Positions 21,349-34,563 are shown, counted from the stretch's first letter. The stretch is 64,000 bases of DNA from Codonopsis lanceolata (GCA_013146195.2 CM028380.1:80034571-80098570), one strand, 5' to 3'. Translations and numbers: made by a program. Notes: a model not told the origin generated them from the letters alone.

Positions 21349-24300
21349 TGTGACAGCCCGACCCGGACTCCAATGCGGAATCCCAAGGTCGTGCCGTCAA
21401 GACAAGCTAAAAGATGGACAAGCACCCCCTAAGCGTAGTGGTGCGAGTCAAGAGTTGAACCAACAAACTCTAAACAGGAATGTAAAGCCGTAACGGCAAA
21501 ATCGAATAACCAAAAACTAAAATCTGCGGAAGCAAATCATAAGTGGGACCAAAGCCTATAATTATAAACTAAGGAATACAAGGTCGAGAGGAGCGACTAT
21601 CTCTCTAATAAATCTCCATTACTCGCGTGGCAACATTGCAAGACGACAACAAACCATCGGCAACCTAAGGCGGCTAAGTATCAAGAACCCAACCGATAAA
21701 ACAACAACTCTCCGGCTAAAACATGCAGGGAAAAAATCAACTAAAGGAACAAGATATTCAAATTCTAATAACTAACTCAAGTCTCACGACTAACGTCGTC
21801 TGAGATGACAATACCAACAATACTAGAGAGTGAGCTAAAGCATGCTCTGAATAATAAAAGGGAACAACTCATAAGAGATACACACCGACCAAACAAGTCG
21901 GCTACCAAAATAATACAACAACAAAATACTAACATAATCTACCCAAGTAAAGTCTACAAACTTTACAATCGTGTCTCAAATACAAAATAACTTAATAATA
22001 ATAAACCCAAGCTTAAAGCCCGGAAGACCACCTTCTAGGAATCACTATCCGAAGCCGCCACGCGTACTAACGGGATCACTGCAAAAACTAAGGAAAACAA
22101 CACACGAAATGAGTCATAATGACCCAGTAAGTTACTAAATGCAATGTATGGCATAGCATGGCGTGGCATGGTATAATGCACAAGCATATATAGAATCATG
22201 GTATCTTAATCGTATACCAACAATAAAACTGTATTAAGTCATCGAGTAGTATAAACTTCACAAATCACATAGCACATTATTTTTCACATAAGTGCTCATA
22301 GTAAGCCACATAAGGGATAGACAAGATACCCAAATTGCTCCGTTGTGTTGCTCCCCGCAATACACAATGTTACCTTGGTTCGTGCCATCGATGTTATGTG
22401 AATTCATCGACTATCGTCGAGTCGTACTTTATCTCAATAGCAAGCCAATGCGGCACTTAACGATACGGCAAGGGGCTACTTCCCCACGGCCAACAAGGAG
22501 GTGTGTGTGAGTCCCGGTGCGGCGATCCATAGCGAGCACCTAATCCCATAATTCGTGAAGGCGTGCATCGCCCCACCTCGACTTGAATAACAAACCAATT
22601 AATGCCACTGGACTCAATGCAATGCACAAGTAGATAGTACTCTCATGCTCAAACAAGAACCAAGACCGACCATAGCGGGCATACCAAATCAAGTAGGACA
22701 TAAAGCTCTACACACCAATTTCAACAATGCACATACTTGCACATACTTAACAAATTCAACCAACTTATAAGTTTAGTCAAAGAACCACATAATGAGGTCT
22801 ACTATAGCCCTCTACTCGGGATTAAACCAAAGACCATTATTTAGTCTAAAAACAATCATAAATCCATACTTAACATTTATCCTCACTTAAAGGTACACCG
22901 GACTTCAACCAAAGTCCCAACGGTCCTATATGTTCGACTTCTTCAAAGTCAATCTCACGGGTATCAAAACTAAGCCGTAGTTATAACCTCATGAGTGCTT
23001 TCATGTGCACGCGACCCAATTCCCTAAAAGGGAACTCATTCAAATACTCATCTCTTAAGGTAATACGAGATCATAAGTTGATCTCTAATGCTCCGTGCTC
23101 TACGAGCACGCTCTAATTAAATCCCCAATAAGCCACTATGTCATGGGTGTCACCAATGGAACACAATTCAAGATGCTTGAGTACTCACAATCAAAACTAA
23201 CCAAACCCAAACATGAAGGATTTTAGCCTAAGGCTCACCAACATAATATTGAACCTATAACAACTCTATTGAGTCTAAATATCGCATTTCATTAAATACA
23301 CCTTTCATACAACCCAACTTAGCACATCATTCAAGTTTATAATAATTCTCCCAAAAGTAATCCGGGCTTGTTTCCCAAGCCTAAAAGCTCCAAGAATTCA
23401 TCATAATCATAATCAATCAAAACCCAAATATCGTAGGGATTCAACCCCGAGTTCATTAACACTCTAGTGAATTTATTTCTCCAATTGAGTCTAAATACTA
23501 AGCTTCATTCTTAGACCTTTCACCCATGTCAACACTAATACCCACTTTGTTTAACAACAATATATCCGATTGGCTAGTTCTCAAGCCCTAAAATTCACAA
23601 CAAAATCCCAACATGAATCAAAACCCAATTCATAAATCTCATATTCCCTTAAATGTTCCTACTCATGATATCATGTGAGTTCATACATCCAGTCCCAATC
23701 ATAGGCATAATTCCACAAAAACCCAAATAGCATATATAGGCATGATTTCTAGCATGCTCAAGCCTAGAAACACAAAATGAAGAGTATAGTTATATTCAAC
23801 AATCATAGAAATCACTCTACAAATGCTCTTAACAAATTCATACTTCCAAAAATCCCCAAATTGGGCAAACATAGCATGCTGGGGTGTTCATTGCCCACAA
23901 ATAGCATACAAGTTGTTTTCCTTAGGGCCAAAAATCAAAGGGAAGTAACTTAGTTGAGTGAAAACTCAAGAGAACACAAATCCGATCGGTGAAAGTCGCC
24001 TTTCGCTTGCACTCGCCGAGAATCCGAAGTTTGGCGATGCGATCTGTGAAACCTTGGGGATCGGAGGAAGAAGATGCAGCTAGAGGCTCAAAACTCAAGC
24101 CTCTCAACTCTCTAATCAGAATAGAAACAAAATGAACAAAATTGGTCAAGGGTTGAGTATTTATACCTCCAATAAAGAGAAGAAGGGGCACTCAAGTGCA
24201 ATTAGTGAATGTTAGGGAGTAATCAAACACTTAACCAAACTAAATTAACTTCTAATTAGGACTTGATTAGACTAGTGTGGGTATTTAGGAAGGGCTTAGG

Positions 24301-25132
24301 GGGTTTAAAGGGGGGATAGGCATTTCACCCATCTAACTCAAAACAAGAAAAATCCCCAGAAGTGTGAGACCTGTGAGGCGCGCCACCTAGCTCCATGCGT
24401 CACCATGTCTTCTTCTGTGACACTGCTGGTGCTCTCAAGACGGAGCGGGCGACACTCCAGGCGGCTGCCCGAACCTCCAAAACTTGGTCTTAAACTTGAT
24501 CTAAATGATCCCAAACTTATGGGCAACTATCTAAGGTCTCAACCCAACTCAAAACAAGTCTAAAAAACACCCGAACAACTCCCAAAACAACTCGGAGCGA
24601 AACGAGGGGTGCAACAACCAAACGGCAATCAACTCGAAATCAGAAGAATGAAAGGAGACTTTTAAGGCAAGTCTAAGGGCTAATGAAGAAGCTTAAATAC
24701 TTCAGAAGTTGATAACAACTAGGAAAATAAGAATCCCAAGGAGGCGTATTACGCCACTCGATTCTCCCGAACTACGCTGAGAGACGAATTAAATATTCAT
24801 CGATAGACTTAGGGCGAACACCTCCAACTTGAAGTCTAAGGTATCTAAACATGTTAACAAACCATCTTAAAGAGTCTAGGACCCAAACCGAGGTCACGAA
24901 CACAAAACGCATAAGCAATCCTTCAATCGCGTCGCATTGGAGCTATCGTCGGGTCACGACTTGTGACTTTAGTCAACAACAACTATATGGAGTCTCTTAA
25001 TAATGTTTTGGTCTTAATATGGTCTCTCAAACACATCTAGACCCTCTCACAAACCAAGCATACGGTCAACAAGGAAGAAGTGCAAGTATGGTACGCAAAC
25101 CGAGGACTAACGAAGGAGCGGGGCACCCTACA
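21349..25132 (-). repeat. Long LTR of a Ty3/gypsy element, minus strand
   Basis: Read on the minus strand, this ~3.78-kb segment starts TGTAGGGTGCCCCG and ends GTCGGGCTGTCACA, giving TG...CA ends. It has an LTR promoter layout: a TATAAATA box at 24158-24165, then about 2.8 kb of R/U5-like DNA. Immediately upstream on the minus strand is GACGAATTCTTTTAAG. This matches the chromovirus pol-end/PPT region at 10626-10637 (TTCTTTTAAG) and indicates a 3' LTR with internal DNA to its right. It has no reliable coding region. The left junction is the pentamer satellite. I could not find a matching 5-bp target duplication on the right, as expected if the element continues. Confidence 0.6.
24158..24165 (-). 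promoter_or_regulatory. TATA box of the minus-strand LTR
   Basis: TATAAATA on the minus strand, inside GGTATAAATAC, sits about 970 bp into the proposed LTR, a normal distance for U3. Confidence 0.55.
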
Positions 25133-25904
25133 CACTTAAAAGAATTCGTCGAATTTAACTCATATTTAAACCCATGACACATCGAGTTCAAAGTCATCTA
25201 CCTGGACTCGATCTCGAGGTCTACCACCACAATATATATACGAGTTAAACTCTAATAATCCAAATTCGAAAGTCTAGAATTCTCAATAGACACAACAACA
25301 TCAAGACTTACGATCGAAAATAACATGACTCATACTCAGTCGCGAATACACGTATAGAACATTACATAACCATGTAGGCAAAATTCCAAACTTCGACATA
25401 AGAACACATTTAACTACCGAAACTATTTGTTTCGGGGCACATCATGAAATTCAAGCACAAAAGGATTCTAAGTTACAAAATTAATAATTGCCTGGAGCAA
25501 TTTACAAACAAATCAAAGATAACCAAATTGACATTTCAAACCATGCAAATCATACTCGCGATTTCCCATCGCGGTGAGAACACATAGAGCACATTAATGA
25601 AATGTTTGAAAATTCATTCCATTCGGTAACAGGTATAGTCAATGTTTAACCTACTCACTACAATCTAGTCCACAAAACCTCTTTTGATCACCAATTTAGG
25701 GTACCGACTAAATTGGATTTCAACTTTCGATTACAAGGATCTGAGTTCATGATTAAAAGGTTTTAAGCATCCTTTAATAGTCTCCTATGCTAAGGTAATG
25801 AATGAGCAGGAGATAATAATGATGAAATGAAAATTTGGCATACTACAATGTAATGCATCAAGTAGGTGTTTCTACAACTAATGCATACTTGAATAAAAAT
25901 TCAG
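25133..25904 (-). other. Internal tail of the minus-strand gypsy element
   Basis: AT-rich DNA between the proposed 3' LTR and the assembly gap. On the minus strand it would be the untranslated stretch after pol. No pol motif is readable here, so the coding part is either lost or beyond the gap. Confidence 0.35.
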
Positions 25905-26004
25905 NNNNNNNNNNNNNNNNNNNNNNNNNNNNNNNNNNNNNNNNNNNNNNNNNNNNNNNNNNNNNNNNNNNNNNNNNNNNNNNNNNNNNNNNNNNNNNNN
26001 NNNN
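25905..26004. other. Assembly gap, 100 N
   Basis: Exactly 100 N, the conventional placeholder for a scaffold join of unknown size. Left of it is gypsy-like tail and right of it is copia pol, so the junction cannot be read as a real insertion point. Confidence 1.
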
Positions 26005-26074
26005 AAAAGGTATGAGCTGCTCATTCTTCTACTCAATGCTTTATCAAAACAAAGATAACAAATGAAGTTTTACT

Positions 26075-27015
26075 CACTGTTCTAGAAAAAGAAATGTTTT
26101 TGCTATTGATTTGCTCTCTTTAAATAAAAGTACTCAAATTTGTTTAGTAGCAAATAATACTTCAAAAACTTCATGACTTTGGCACAAAAGACTTTCACAT
26201 TTGAACTTTAAATATCTTTCAAAACTTTCAAAAGGAGATTTGGTGAAAGGTTTTCCATCCATAAATTTTCCTATCGACAAAAATGTGATACTTGTATTTT
26301 AGGAAAAATAACAAAGCTTCTTTCAAACCCAAACCATGTCTTTCAACCAAAAGAATTCTTGAACTTCTTCATATGGATTTGTCTGGTCCCATTACAACAG
26401 CAAGTTTGGGAGGAAATAGGTATACTCTGGTTGTTGTGGATGATTACTCAAGATATACATGGGTTGAAATGAAGCAATCCAAGGATGAAACTTATGGCAT
26501 TCTCACTTCCATATTCAGAAATCTTCAAACTCAAAAAGAATGTGAGATCATAAGTGTTAGATCTGATAATGGTACAGAATTCAAGAATCTTGGCATGGAT
26601 ACATACTATGATGATCATGGAATTGATCATAATTTTTCAAATAGCTAGAACACCCCTCAAAATCGTATAGGCGAAAGGAAGAACATGACAGATTGATTGC
26701 AGGTAAAACAATGCTAAATGAAGCAAAATTGCCAAATTTTTTTTGGCAAAAACGTCGCCAACCTGACATGCTTTACTCAAAAGCAGATCTCTCATAAACA
26801 AGTTTCATAGTAAGACTCCCTATGAAATATGGAGAGGAAGAACACCTAACATTGCTTTCTTTAAAATTTTTGGGTGCAAATGCTTCATTCACTACAATGG
26901 TGGTGATTACAGAGGTAAATTTGATGAAAAAGCTGATGAAGGTATTTTTGTTGGTTATGCTAAACATAATAGAGCTTATAGAGTTTATAATAGAAAAACT
27001 CAAGTAATTGTTGAA
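26075..27015 (+). pseudogene. Copia GAG-pre-integrase and integrase, broken
   Basis: A GAG-pre-integrase motif LWHKRLSHLNFKYLSKL is readable from about 26175 and is preceded by an in-frame TGA. The integrase core from 26292 shows the first Asp in LHMDLSGP (about 26372) and the second in VRSDNGTEF (about 26568). The Glu region, IGERKN, lies past a TAG at 26646. Several stops and frame changes follow to about 26820. The frame recovers at about 26821 as YEIWRGRTP and IFVGYAKHNRAY. Confidence 0.85.
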
Positions 27016-27018
27016 TCT

Positions 27019-28260
27019 ATGCATATCACTTTTGATGAATCTAATTTATTTGAGTCTACTAAGGCTCCTGATGTTACTAACAATTTTGAGGTTTTTGAGA
27101 CAGGAAACAATGATGGTTCAACTCAAAATAATCCCTCATCTTCTATTCATCCAACTGTAACCCTAGATATTCAGAATAAGCTTCAGCAGACTGACAACTT
27201 TCAGCCAGCTGACAATCCAAATCCTATCACAGTTGATCAGTCAGCTGACATACTTGGTTCTGAAACTATTCAGTCAACTGACATTCCTCTTTCTCCACCT
27301 TTACAAACCGAACCTCTTCCGCATCTTCCTAAAGAAATTAGGGAAGCCGACATCATCCGCTTCAAACATCATTGAGATCCATTTGCTGGCCTAAGAACAA
27401 GAAGTAGCTCCAGAAATGAAACTCTTGATTCACATGCTTTTGTCTCCTCCATTGAACCCAAAAAGATTGATGAAGCTTTAGAAGATCCTCAATGGATTGA
27501 GGCCATGCAAGAAGAACTAAATCGCCTCGAAAGATGTAAAGTTTGGGAACTTGTACCTAGACCCTCAGATCAACAAGTCATTGGAACTAAATGGGTGTTT
27601 AGAAACAAGTTGGATGAAGATGAAAATGTTACAAGGAACAAAGCAAGATTAGTAGCCCAAGGCTACAGACAGGAGGATGGTATTGACTATGATCAAACAT
27701 TTGCTCCTGTGGCAAGACTGGAAGCCATCAGACTATTTCTTGCTTATGCAACCTTCAAGGATTTCAAGAAGGACCATGTTTATAAGCTGAGAAAAGCTCT
27801 TTATGGTCTAAAGCAAGCTCCAAGAGCATGGTGTGAAACTCTATCCAAATTCCTTATTGAAAAAGGGTTTCAAAGAGGTAAAATCGACACTACACTCTTT
27901 TCCTTAAAGCACAAAGGTAATATCTTACTGGTTCAAATTTATGTTGATGATATTATTTTGGATCTACTAATGAAGTTCTGCGTAAAAGATTTGAGAATCT
28001 CATGAAAGGAAAATTTGAGATGAGCATGATGGGAGAACTCACTCACTTTCTAGGTTTGCAAATCAAGCAAACTGAAGAAGGAATTTTTATTCATCAATCA
28101 AAATACACAAGAGAGCGATCAAGAAATACAACCTACAAGAAGAATTCAAAGAACACTCCAATAGGAGTTGAATGTCACTTGGTCACCGATGAAAAAGGTA
28201 AACCGCTAATACAACCGAATACGAGGTATAGTTGGATCTCTCCTTTATTTAACTGCTAGT
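27019..28260 (+). pseudogene. Copia linker and reverse transcriptase, deleted
   Basis: A Ser/Thr/Pro-rich linker (27019-27375) ends at TGA and leads into RT from about 27470 with WIEAMQEEL, VIGTKWVFRNKLDE, LVAQGYRQ and YDQTFAPVARLEAIR. At about 27768 the sequence passes directly from FKDFK to KDHVYKLRKALYGLK. About 40 residues are missing, including the first catalytic Asp region. The later YVDDII motif is present at about 27940, followed by a frameshift near 27955 and a new frame from 28002. No functional RT can be made. Confidence 0.88.
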
Positions 28261-28379
28261 AGGCCAGACATTATGTTTGATGTGTGTATATGTGCTCGTT
28301 TTCAAGTCAATCCAAAGGAATCTCACATGATTGCTGCAAAAAGAATTATTAGATATCTGATTGATACATAAAAGTTTGG

Positions 28380-28872
28380 TATTTGGTATCCTAGAGATTC
28401 CTCTTTTAATTTAATTGGATATTCAGATGTTGACCTTGCAGCTTGTAGAGTGAACAGAAAAAGCACCAGTGGAACATGTCGGCCTTGGTATGCATCGATA
28501 TCTGGGCATGCAAAAAGCAAGCATCGCTTCCACCTCAACTACGTGTCGAATATATTGCACTTTGGAAGTCGTTGCTCTCAAATCCTTTGGATGAAACAAC
28601 AATTATTGGATTATGAAATGAAAATGGGAACACGTCCAATCTATTGTGATAATACTTCTGCTATTTCAGTTTCTAAAAATCCTGTCATGCATTCTAAAAC
28701 CAAACATATAGACATAAGATATCACTTCTTAAAAGATCATGTTGAAAAAGGTAATGTTCAGCTAGAATATGTTTCCACTGAATTTCAATTAGTTGACATT
28801 TTTACAAAAGCTCTTAAATCTGATAGATTTGAATTTCTAAGAGGTGAATTGGGAATGCTTATAATGTCATAG
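28380..28872 (+). pseudogene. Copia RNase H
   Basis: The frame shows GYSDVDLAA (about 28416), NRKSTSGT, IYCDNTSAISVSKNP, HSKTKHIDIRYHFLKDHV and DIFTKALKSDRFE, the usual order for copia RNase H. A short garbled stretch at about 28480-28560 lacks the usual acidic TEAEY region. The end at 28870-28872 (TAG) is the natural pol stop. Confidence 0.88.
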
Positions 28873-29330
28873 AAAGATACTTTGAATTTCTAACCTTGCA
28901 GGATATTAGATCAGCTATTAAAGAAGATCAGCAGTATTCTTCAATTTGTCAGCTGACACTCAACTTGCTGACAAAATTATATTAGCTGACATCATTCAGC
29001 TGACACTTTCCAGCCCTCTAATTATACTCTTCAGGAAATTGGCTGACATTGCAAAGACGGTCAAAATTGTCAGCCAGTAGCTGACACATATTCGCAGCTG
29101 ACAACAGCCACCAGCTGTCATCCCTCAGTTGATATTGTTCAGCCAACAACTGACATCTCATAAGTTAACAAAATATGATCAGCTGACAAATCTCTATTCT
29201 CTATTCTTTAGCTGACAAAATTTCATTAGCTGACAACACAGTGACTGACATTATAGTCACTATTCAGGTAGTCTCTTATCCTTAATCAAAGCTGATCGTA
29301 TCTCAGCTGAGATTTATTCTAAAATAGTTA
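28873..29330 (+). repeat. CAGCTGACA-rich spacer after copia pol
   Basis: About fourteen copies or near-copies of (C)AGCTGACA occur in ~400 bp at irregular spacing. The same word occurs in the linker coding DNA (about 27200-27290), in the accessory region and in the 3' LTR (about 34600-34760 and 35820-36000). No ORF is seen here. The even spread across coding and noncoding parts suggests an element-specific dispersed motif rather than simple tandem slippage. Confidence 0.7.
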
Positions 29331-29800
29331 TAAATCTCCTTATTTATTTCCCGCCTTTTTATTCCCCTTGGAACTCGCGAAGCTTCTTTGAAAAGCCAAA
29401 TTGACCTTTCCACTATCCCACCAACTCTGGCGGTTGAAGTGACGTGCATACACAAAAACAACTCATCATTGTGATAATAACTCTCTGTCATAAATCACTC
29501 TTTTTATCACAAAAACCAAAATTATGTGTACTTTATCACTACAATCCATATCTTTGCTTTTAAAACCCACTCACTTTTATAAGTGTTCCGTACTTATAAA
29601 ACCCTTTATATTAAGAAATACTCCCTCTTCACTTTATTAGCATTCATTCCTCATTCTCTTTCTCCAAAACTCTTTCTTCTTCAAACCTTACTTTCTTAAA
29701 ACCCTAACTTCAACCCTTTCTGGTAAAGTGTTTCTTCAAAACTTCTTCTCCCTTTCTTATTCTATCTTTATTTCTAATCTTTTTATACTGTTTCAGAAAA

Positions 29801-32800
29801 ATGGCATCAAATACTGCTATCGGATGTCTCATGGATGTCATATCTCTCAACGAGGAACCTATAGGACTCGAGCTCATACATCTGTTGACTGCTTCTGGGA
29901 TAATGCCTCTTCTATCCTTCAACATTCGCTCTTACAGTTGTCAGTTGACATAGGAATTTTTCATGTCAATGGAAGAGAACCCAGCTGATCCCTTTTCTTT
30001 CTCTTTGGCACCATCAGAGGAGTCCCCATAGTTTTTGACTCTGAATCTATCACAGTTGCCTTTCCAGATCTGTACGATGATGGTTCAACCACCTACACCA
30101 TTCCAGACGAAACCCAACAAGCAGGATGGATTACTATGCGATGAGAAGTTCCTATAGAGCTTGCATTTGATAGACACAAGCACAGATTCACTCCTCTGCA
30201 CTATGCCTTAGCCACTGTTCTGGACAAGTGCCTCATCATCAAATCTGGAGGGCATGACAAGATTACGGAATCCCAACTGTTTCTCATGGAAGCTATTGTA
30301 AGAACTATGAGATGAACTGGGGTGCAGTTCTGGTTGAATGTGTAAAAACAAATATATCCAAGTATAAAGAAAATATGGCTATAGGAAATCCAAGACTAAC
30401 CCATCATCTGATTATCAACCAGTTTCTTCGATCTCTCCCAGCTCTTCAGCATTGTCTCATTACTATTGGAGACTTGGAACCTGTTAGAATCAAGAAGTAT
30501 GTAGCAGCTGACATCAAGCGAGCAAATGTTTCAAGTCGCTTTGGACAGGAAATCTGCATGGCCCAAACAGGCAGAAGACCTAGAAGAACAAGGACCCAGG
30601 CTCTCACGGTCAGATCATCTAGTCACCAGTGAAGTTGTTCAAAGAACCTAAATTTAGTCACCCGAATTGGTCGCCAGTGGTCGAATTGGTCACCCGGTGA
30701 CATTGGTCGATCGATGTGCCCATAGCTGACATCTCTCCTATTCTTGCTCCCAGAAGATCCAGAAGAAGGAGATTGATAGTAGCTAATGAAGAAGAGCATG
30801 CTCAGCCAGTACCATCTCCCACAGTACCTCCTCTTCCCAAAAGACAGAGAAGAAATCCTGAGCTTAATCCAGGTAATTTTGTTCATTTTACCCCATCATC
30901 AGATATTCCTGCAATTGATCCTGTACTAGTTTCTCCTCCTTCCAATCCTAGATCTCCAAACACTGCCCCAATCAAGTTTTTCCCCCTATCAGAAATCCAA
31001 CTTTCCATCCCAGACATTCCTACTATCAGGCCAATCATGTTCCCATTCCCCCCAATTGGGTATTCCCAATTGATCATCTTCCCTACTTTGTACAGTTTCT
31101 TCTTTCTTTTCACGAGGAGAAGAAAACTGAGAAACCACCTGTTAACCCCATCAAGTACATTGACCATAATCTGAAAAGAAGACCATATGTTCTCTTTCCA
31201 GTTACTCCCAATCTGAGCCAAGAAGATTTAGTGGCCAATTATGACAAATATTTTGACCCCCTTCCCTTGCTTTGGAATAGATTTTATCTCTCTAATGATA
31301 GATTTGTTCAAATGAGCTTGTTTTTCTGGCTTGAACTATTTACAGAAAAGTGCATAAACTGCCACCCTTCCTCAAAATGATCCATATCTAGTAGGTAGAC
31401 TTGTTGTGCCGGAAGATGATGAGCTAAACCAAGATTGGGAACAACCTTCTGTTGATCCAGCTAAACTGGCTAGAATTCAAAGGGCTGCCCACAAGTATGT
31501 GCAAGATGCAATCAATACTGCAAACCAAGCATATATTGAGTTACACAGACAAATGGCCTCCATGCCAGGAGGAACTTCTTTGAGCATTGCCTTTCCTGAT
31601 GCCTTCTGATCGATGTCTTATTTTAATTATTTCCTTGCAAGTGGACAAGACTATTGGAGAATAGTTTTGGGAAGCAAGGGTCGAACCACAGAGACAAGAA
31701 GATCACAGATAACACGATTTATTGATAGCAAATTATTAATCTAAGGGGGGTTTTTATATTAATTCTACTCTAAACTAATTATTATTATTCTTGTTTAACT
31801 AATTAGCAACAATTACAATTTATGAAGATCTTATGGTGGATGGAAATCTAGGATTCGGGTTTCACTTGTATCTCCTCTATGCTTATTTTAATAAATTATC
31901 ATTCCATCTCTTGGGTTCGTTCACAAAATATAGATATAGCATGTTGAATTACCGTTCAGTCTCCATCTTCAAATAATTCATCCATTCTATATCCTAGGCA
32001 CAAGAACATATGATCTAAGCTGTCACTTAGGTCATATATGGAACTGACCTAACTTATCACTCTCGTGCATCGATAGGTTCAATTTATTGTGATGGTGAGC
32101 CGATTGTACAACATATGCACATTGATCATGCAGTTATCCGCACCTCTAGGCCTTTATTATTCACGATTACATTCATTTGTTCAAAGTGAAATAATAGAGG
32201 GATTGATAAACATCACAATCAACAAGAATTGAATGAATAAAAATATAGATTAAAGCATAGATTCGATACAAGTTACCTCCCACCTCCTAGATTAATGGTA
32301 GATTAGTTCATCCTTGAAGATGAAGAGCACATGGAGATGATTGAATACATGAATCGATCTTCAATACTTGTAATTACAACAACTAATTATGTTATACAAC
32401 CTAAAATCTATTTTAAAGCTTAGAAAACAATACTTGTAATTACAACAACTAATTATGTTATACAACCTAAAATCTATTCTAAAGCTATAGAAAACTACTT
32501 TCTAGGTCCTAATGCCTTGGCTACCGGCCTCTACCACGATTAGATCTTGCGGTCGCAAGGTATGAGGCACCATGCGTCCTCAAGGTCTTCAATTTTTTCG
32601 GGGCTTGATTTCTGATGTTTATGCCTACCTTGTGGAGGCAAGGTAGATTGCACCTTGTGACCGCAAGGTGCCCAGTCTGGTCTTCTTCTTTTCTTTTTCA
32701 ATTTTACACTCTGGTCCCTTCTCGGAATTTTCACCAAAAAGCCTTATAATTTATATAATTTCACCTAAAACCCTGGAACTCACAAAATCACTGAAAAACA

Positions 32801-34362
32801 CACATCAGTAGCCAAAAGCCTCGTGGAATCGCTCAATTTAAGTCATAGAAGTATAGGAAATCGACGTATAAAATACATCGATCACCTTCTCAAGCAATCC
32901 TGCCCCTTTTATATCTGAGTCCATTCCCACAGTTCCTCATGTGATTCCCTCATCTGTCCCTTTTGTTGTCTCCTCAACTGTTTTACCAGTAACTACCTCA
33001 GCTGAACCTGCACCAAAATTCACTTGTACTCTGCAACCTATTTCACTGCCTTCTTTTACTCCAACAATTTCAGCCTCACCATCTGTCCTCACTGCTCCTA
33101 TTCATGTTTCAACACCAGTGTCAGCCACACCCAGATGTGTTAGCCTCCCCTATTTCAGTCCCAGTTGTGTCAGTCACTCCTCTTATTCCTATTGCCCCTT
33201 TGACTGATGTTGTTCCTTTTCCAATCCCAACTGTGTCAGCCATTCCTATCACTCCAACTGATCCTTCAGCTGCCATTGTACTTTCCTCAGCTGACACTGT
33301 GGCCTCATTCTCCTACTCTGCTTGATACTGACATACCAACTCACCCAAACCATGCTTCCATTTTAATCATCATGCCTGATTTGTCTCTTCACTCCTCACT
33401 CCCTTTGTCAGTTAGTCCTCTTCATGTCCATAAACCTGAATTAGCTGATGATTCTGCTCATCACTCTACTGAGGAATCAGTGGACAACTCTTCTGTAGGC
33501 TCCTCTTCTGACTCCTCCAAATCTATTTCTGAGGATGAGTCTCTCCTCAGCCCTTCTCAACTGGCCTGCAGAAAGGCAAGAAAACAAAGGGAAATAATTT
33601 CTAAGGCTCTCCAACACCCCACAGGAAAGAAAATCATCTTTCCTGATATCATGCCTGCTCCTGAACCAGAGCTCCAATCCCAAGCCCCAGCCTACCCTAT
33701 GCCTACCTTCTTCCATCCAGACTTTGAGGATGCATACATTCACACTTTTTAGCTCTTCTCTAGTGATCCAGCCATGTCTCAGCCTCCTGCTCCAGAATCT
33801 ACTGATCCTTCTCCACCAAGTTTCATTTCCACTTCAGCTAAGCTGGACCTTCTCTATGTTCATCGTCTCCAGATGAAATCTGCTTTTCACTCATCACACC
33901 AATCAGCTTGCTACCTTCCAACAACAAGTTGCCTCCCTTCTTCCTAACCTTACCCAGATCATCACTATAGAAGTCCAGGCTGTCATTGCTGCTGGTGCCC
34001 CTAGAGAGGCACACATAGATGACTGGAGAACTATACTGCTTTATCAACAAGAATGGGCCAACATGGCTTTTAATGCTGAAGCCACACTGCTTCAACCCAT
34101 TTAGGATGAGAGGAAGCAGAAAGCGAGAACTGATACCTATCTGGCTGAGAACAGAATTCTTAGGCAACGATTGAAACTGATGCCATCTCAGCCAGTGACT
34201 GAAGCTGAAGTAGAACAAGAAAAAGGAAAGAGTACTGATGAAGTTGAACAGAATGCTGAGAATGAAGGTGATGTTGAAATGGCAACTGAAGCTGAAGTTG
34301 GTCCATCAGTTGCAACTCAAGTTGAAAAGTCAACTGAAGGATCCACATCAGCAGCTGAATGA
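29801..34362 (+). pseudogene. Accessory ORF of the Sirevirus, decayed and interrupted
   Basis: This is the position where some Sireviruses carry an envelope-like ORF. It starts MASNTAIGCLMDVISLN at 29801 and breaks frame several times. It includes RHKHRFTPLHYALATVLDK (about 30172), a 106-residue frame at 30312-30632, a Pro/Arg-rich part at 30716-31060 and a Pro/Ser/Thr-rich part at 32890-33750. It ends in a Glu/Val/Thr-rich coiled-coil-like tail (34171-34362). A solo LTR sits at 31607-32884, and the frame on its left side is the same as on its right. I see no convincing signal peptide or fusion peptide, so envelope function is not shown. Confidence 0.6.
31607..32884 (-). mobile_element. Nested solo LTR, TSD CCTTC
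   Basis: A 1278-bp segment with TGATCGATGT at one end and ACATCGATCA at the other, a perfect 10-base inverted match. It is flanked by CCTTC at 31602-31606 and 32885-32889. TG...CA ends with a 5-bp duplication and no internal genes make it a solo LTR. Read on the minus strand it begins TGATCGATGTATTTTATACG, like LTRs of the Ty3/gypsy Tat/Ogre group (family inference). It is younger than the accessory ORF it interrupts. Confidence 0.85.
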
Positions 34363-34548
34363 ACCTCTCTCTCTCTCAAAACTTTGAACTCTTAGAACAT
34401 CTGTTTTATTGAAGTAGACAATTATCCTCTGCTTGATTTTAATCTCCAGCTTCTTCCCTTATATGTTATCTGCTTGATTTACTAACATTTATTTTGCAGG
34501 AACTTAAGCACTTTTTGGCTTTCTGCTTTCAAGTGAATGGTTTTTAAG

Positions 34549-34563
34549 CAAATAGGAGGAAAT
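34549..34563 (+). promoter_or_regulatory. Polypurine tract of the copia element
   Basis: CAAATAGGAGGAAAT, purine-rich, directly precedes the 3' LTR start. Confidence 0.7.

Noticed and set aside
21805..21990. 61-codon plus-strand frame
   Set aside because: It lies antisense within the minus-strand LTR, and its Asn/Lys/Thr-rich composition is that of AT-rich DNA.
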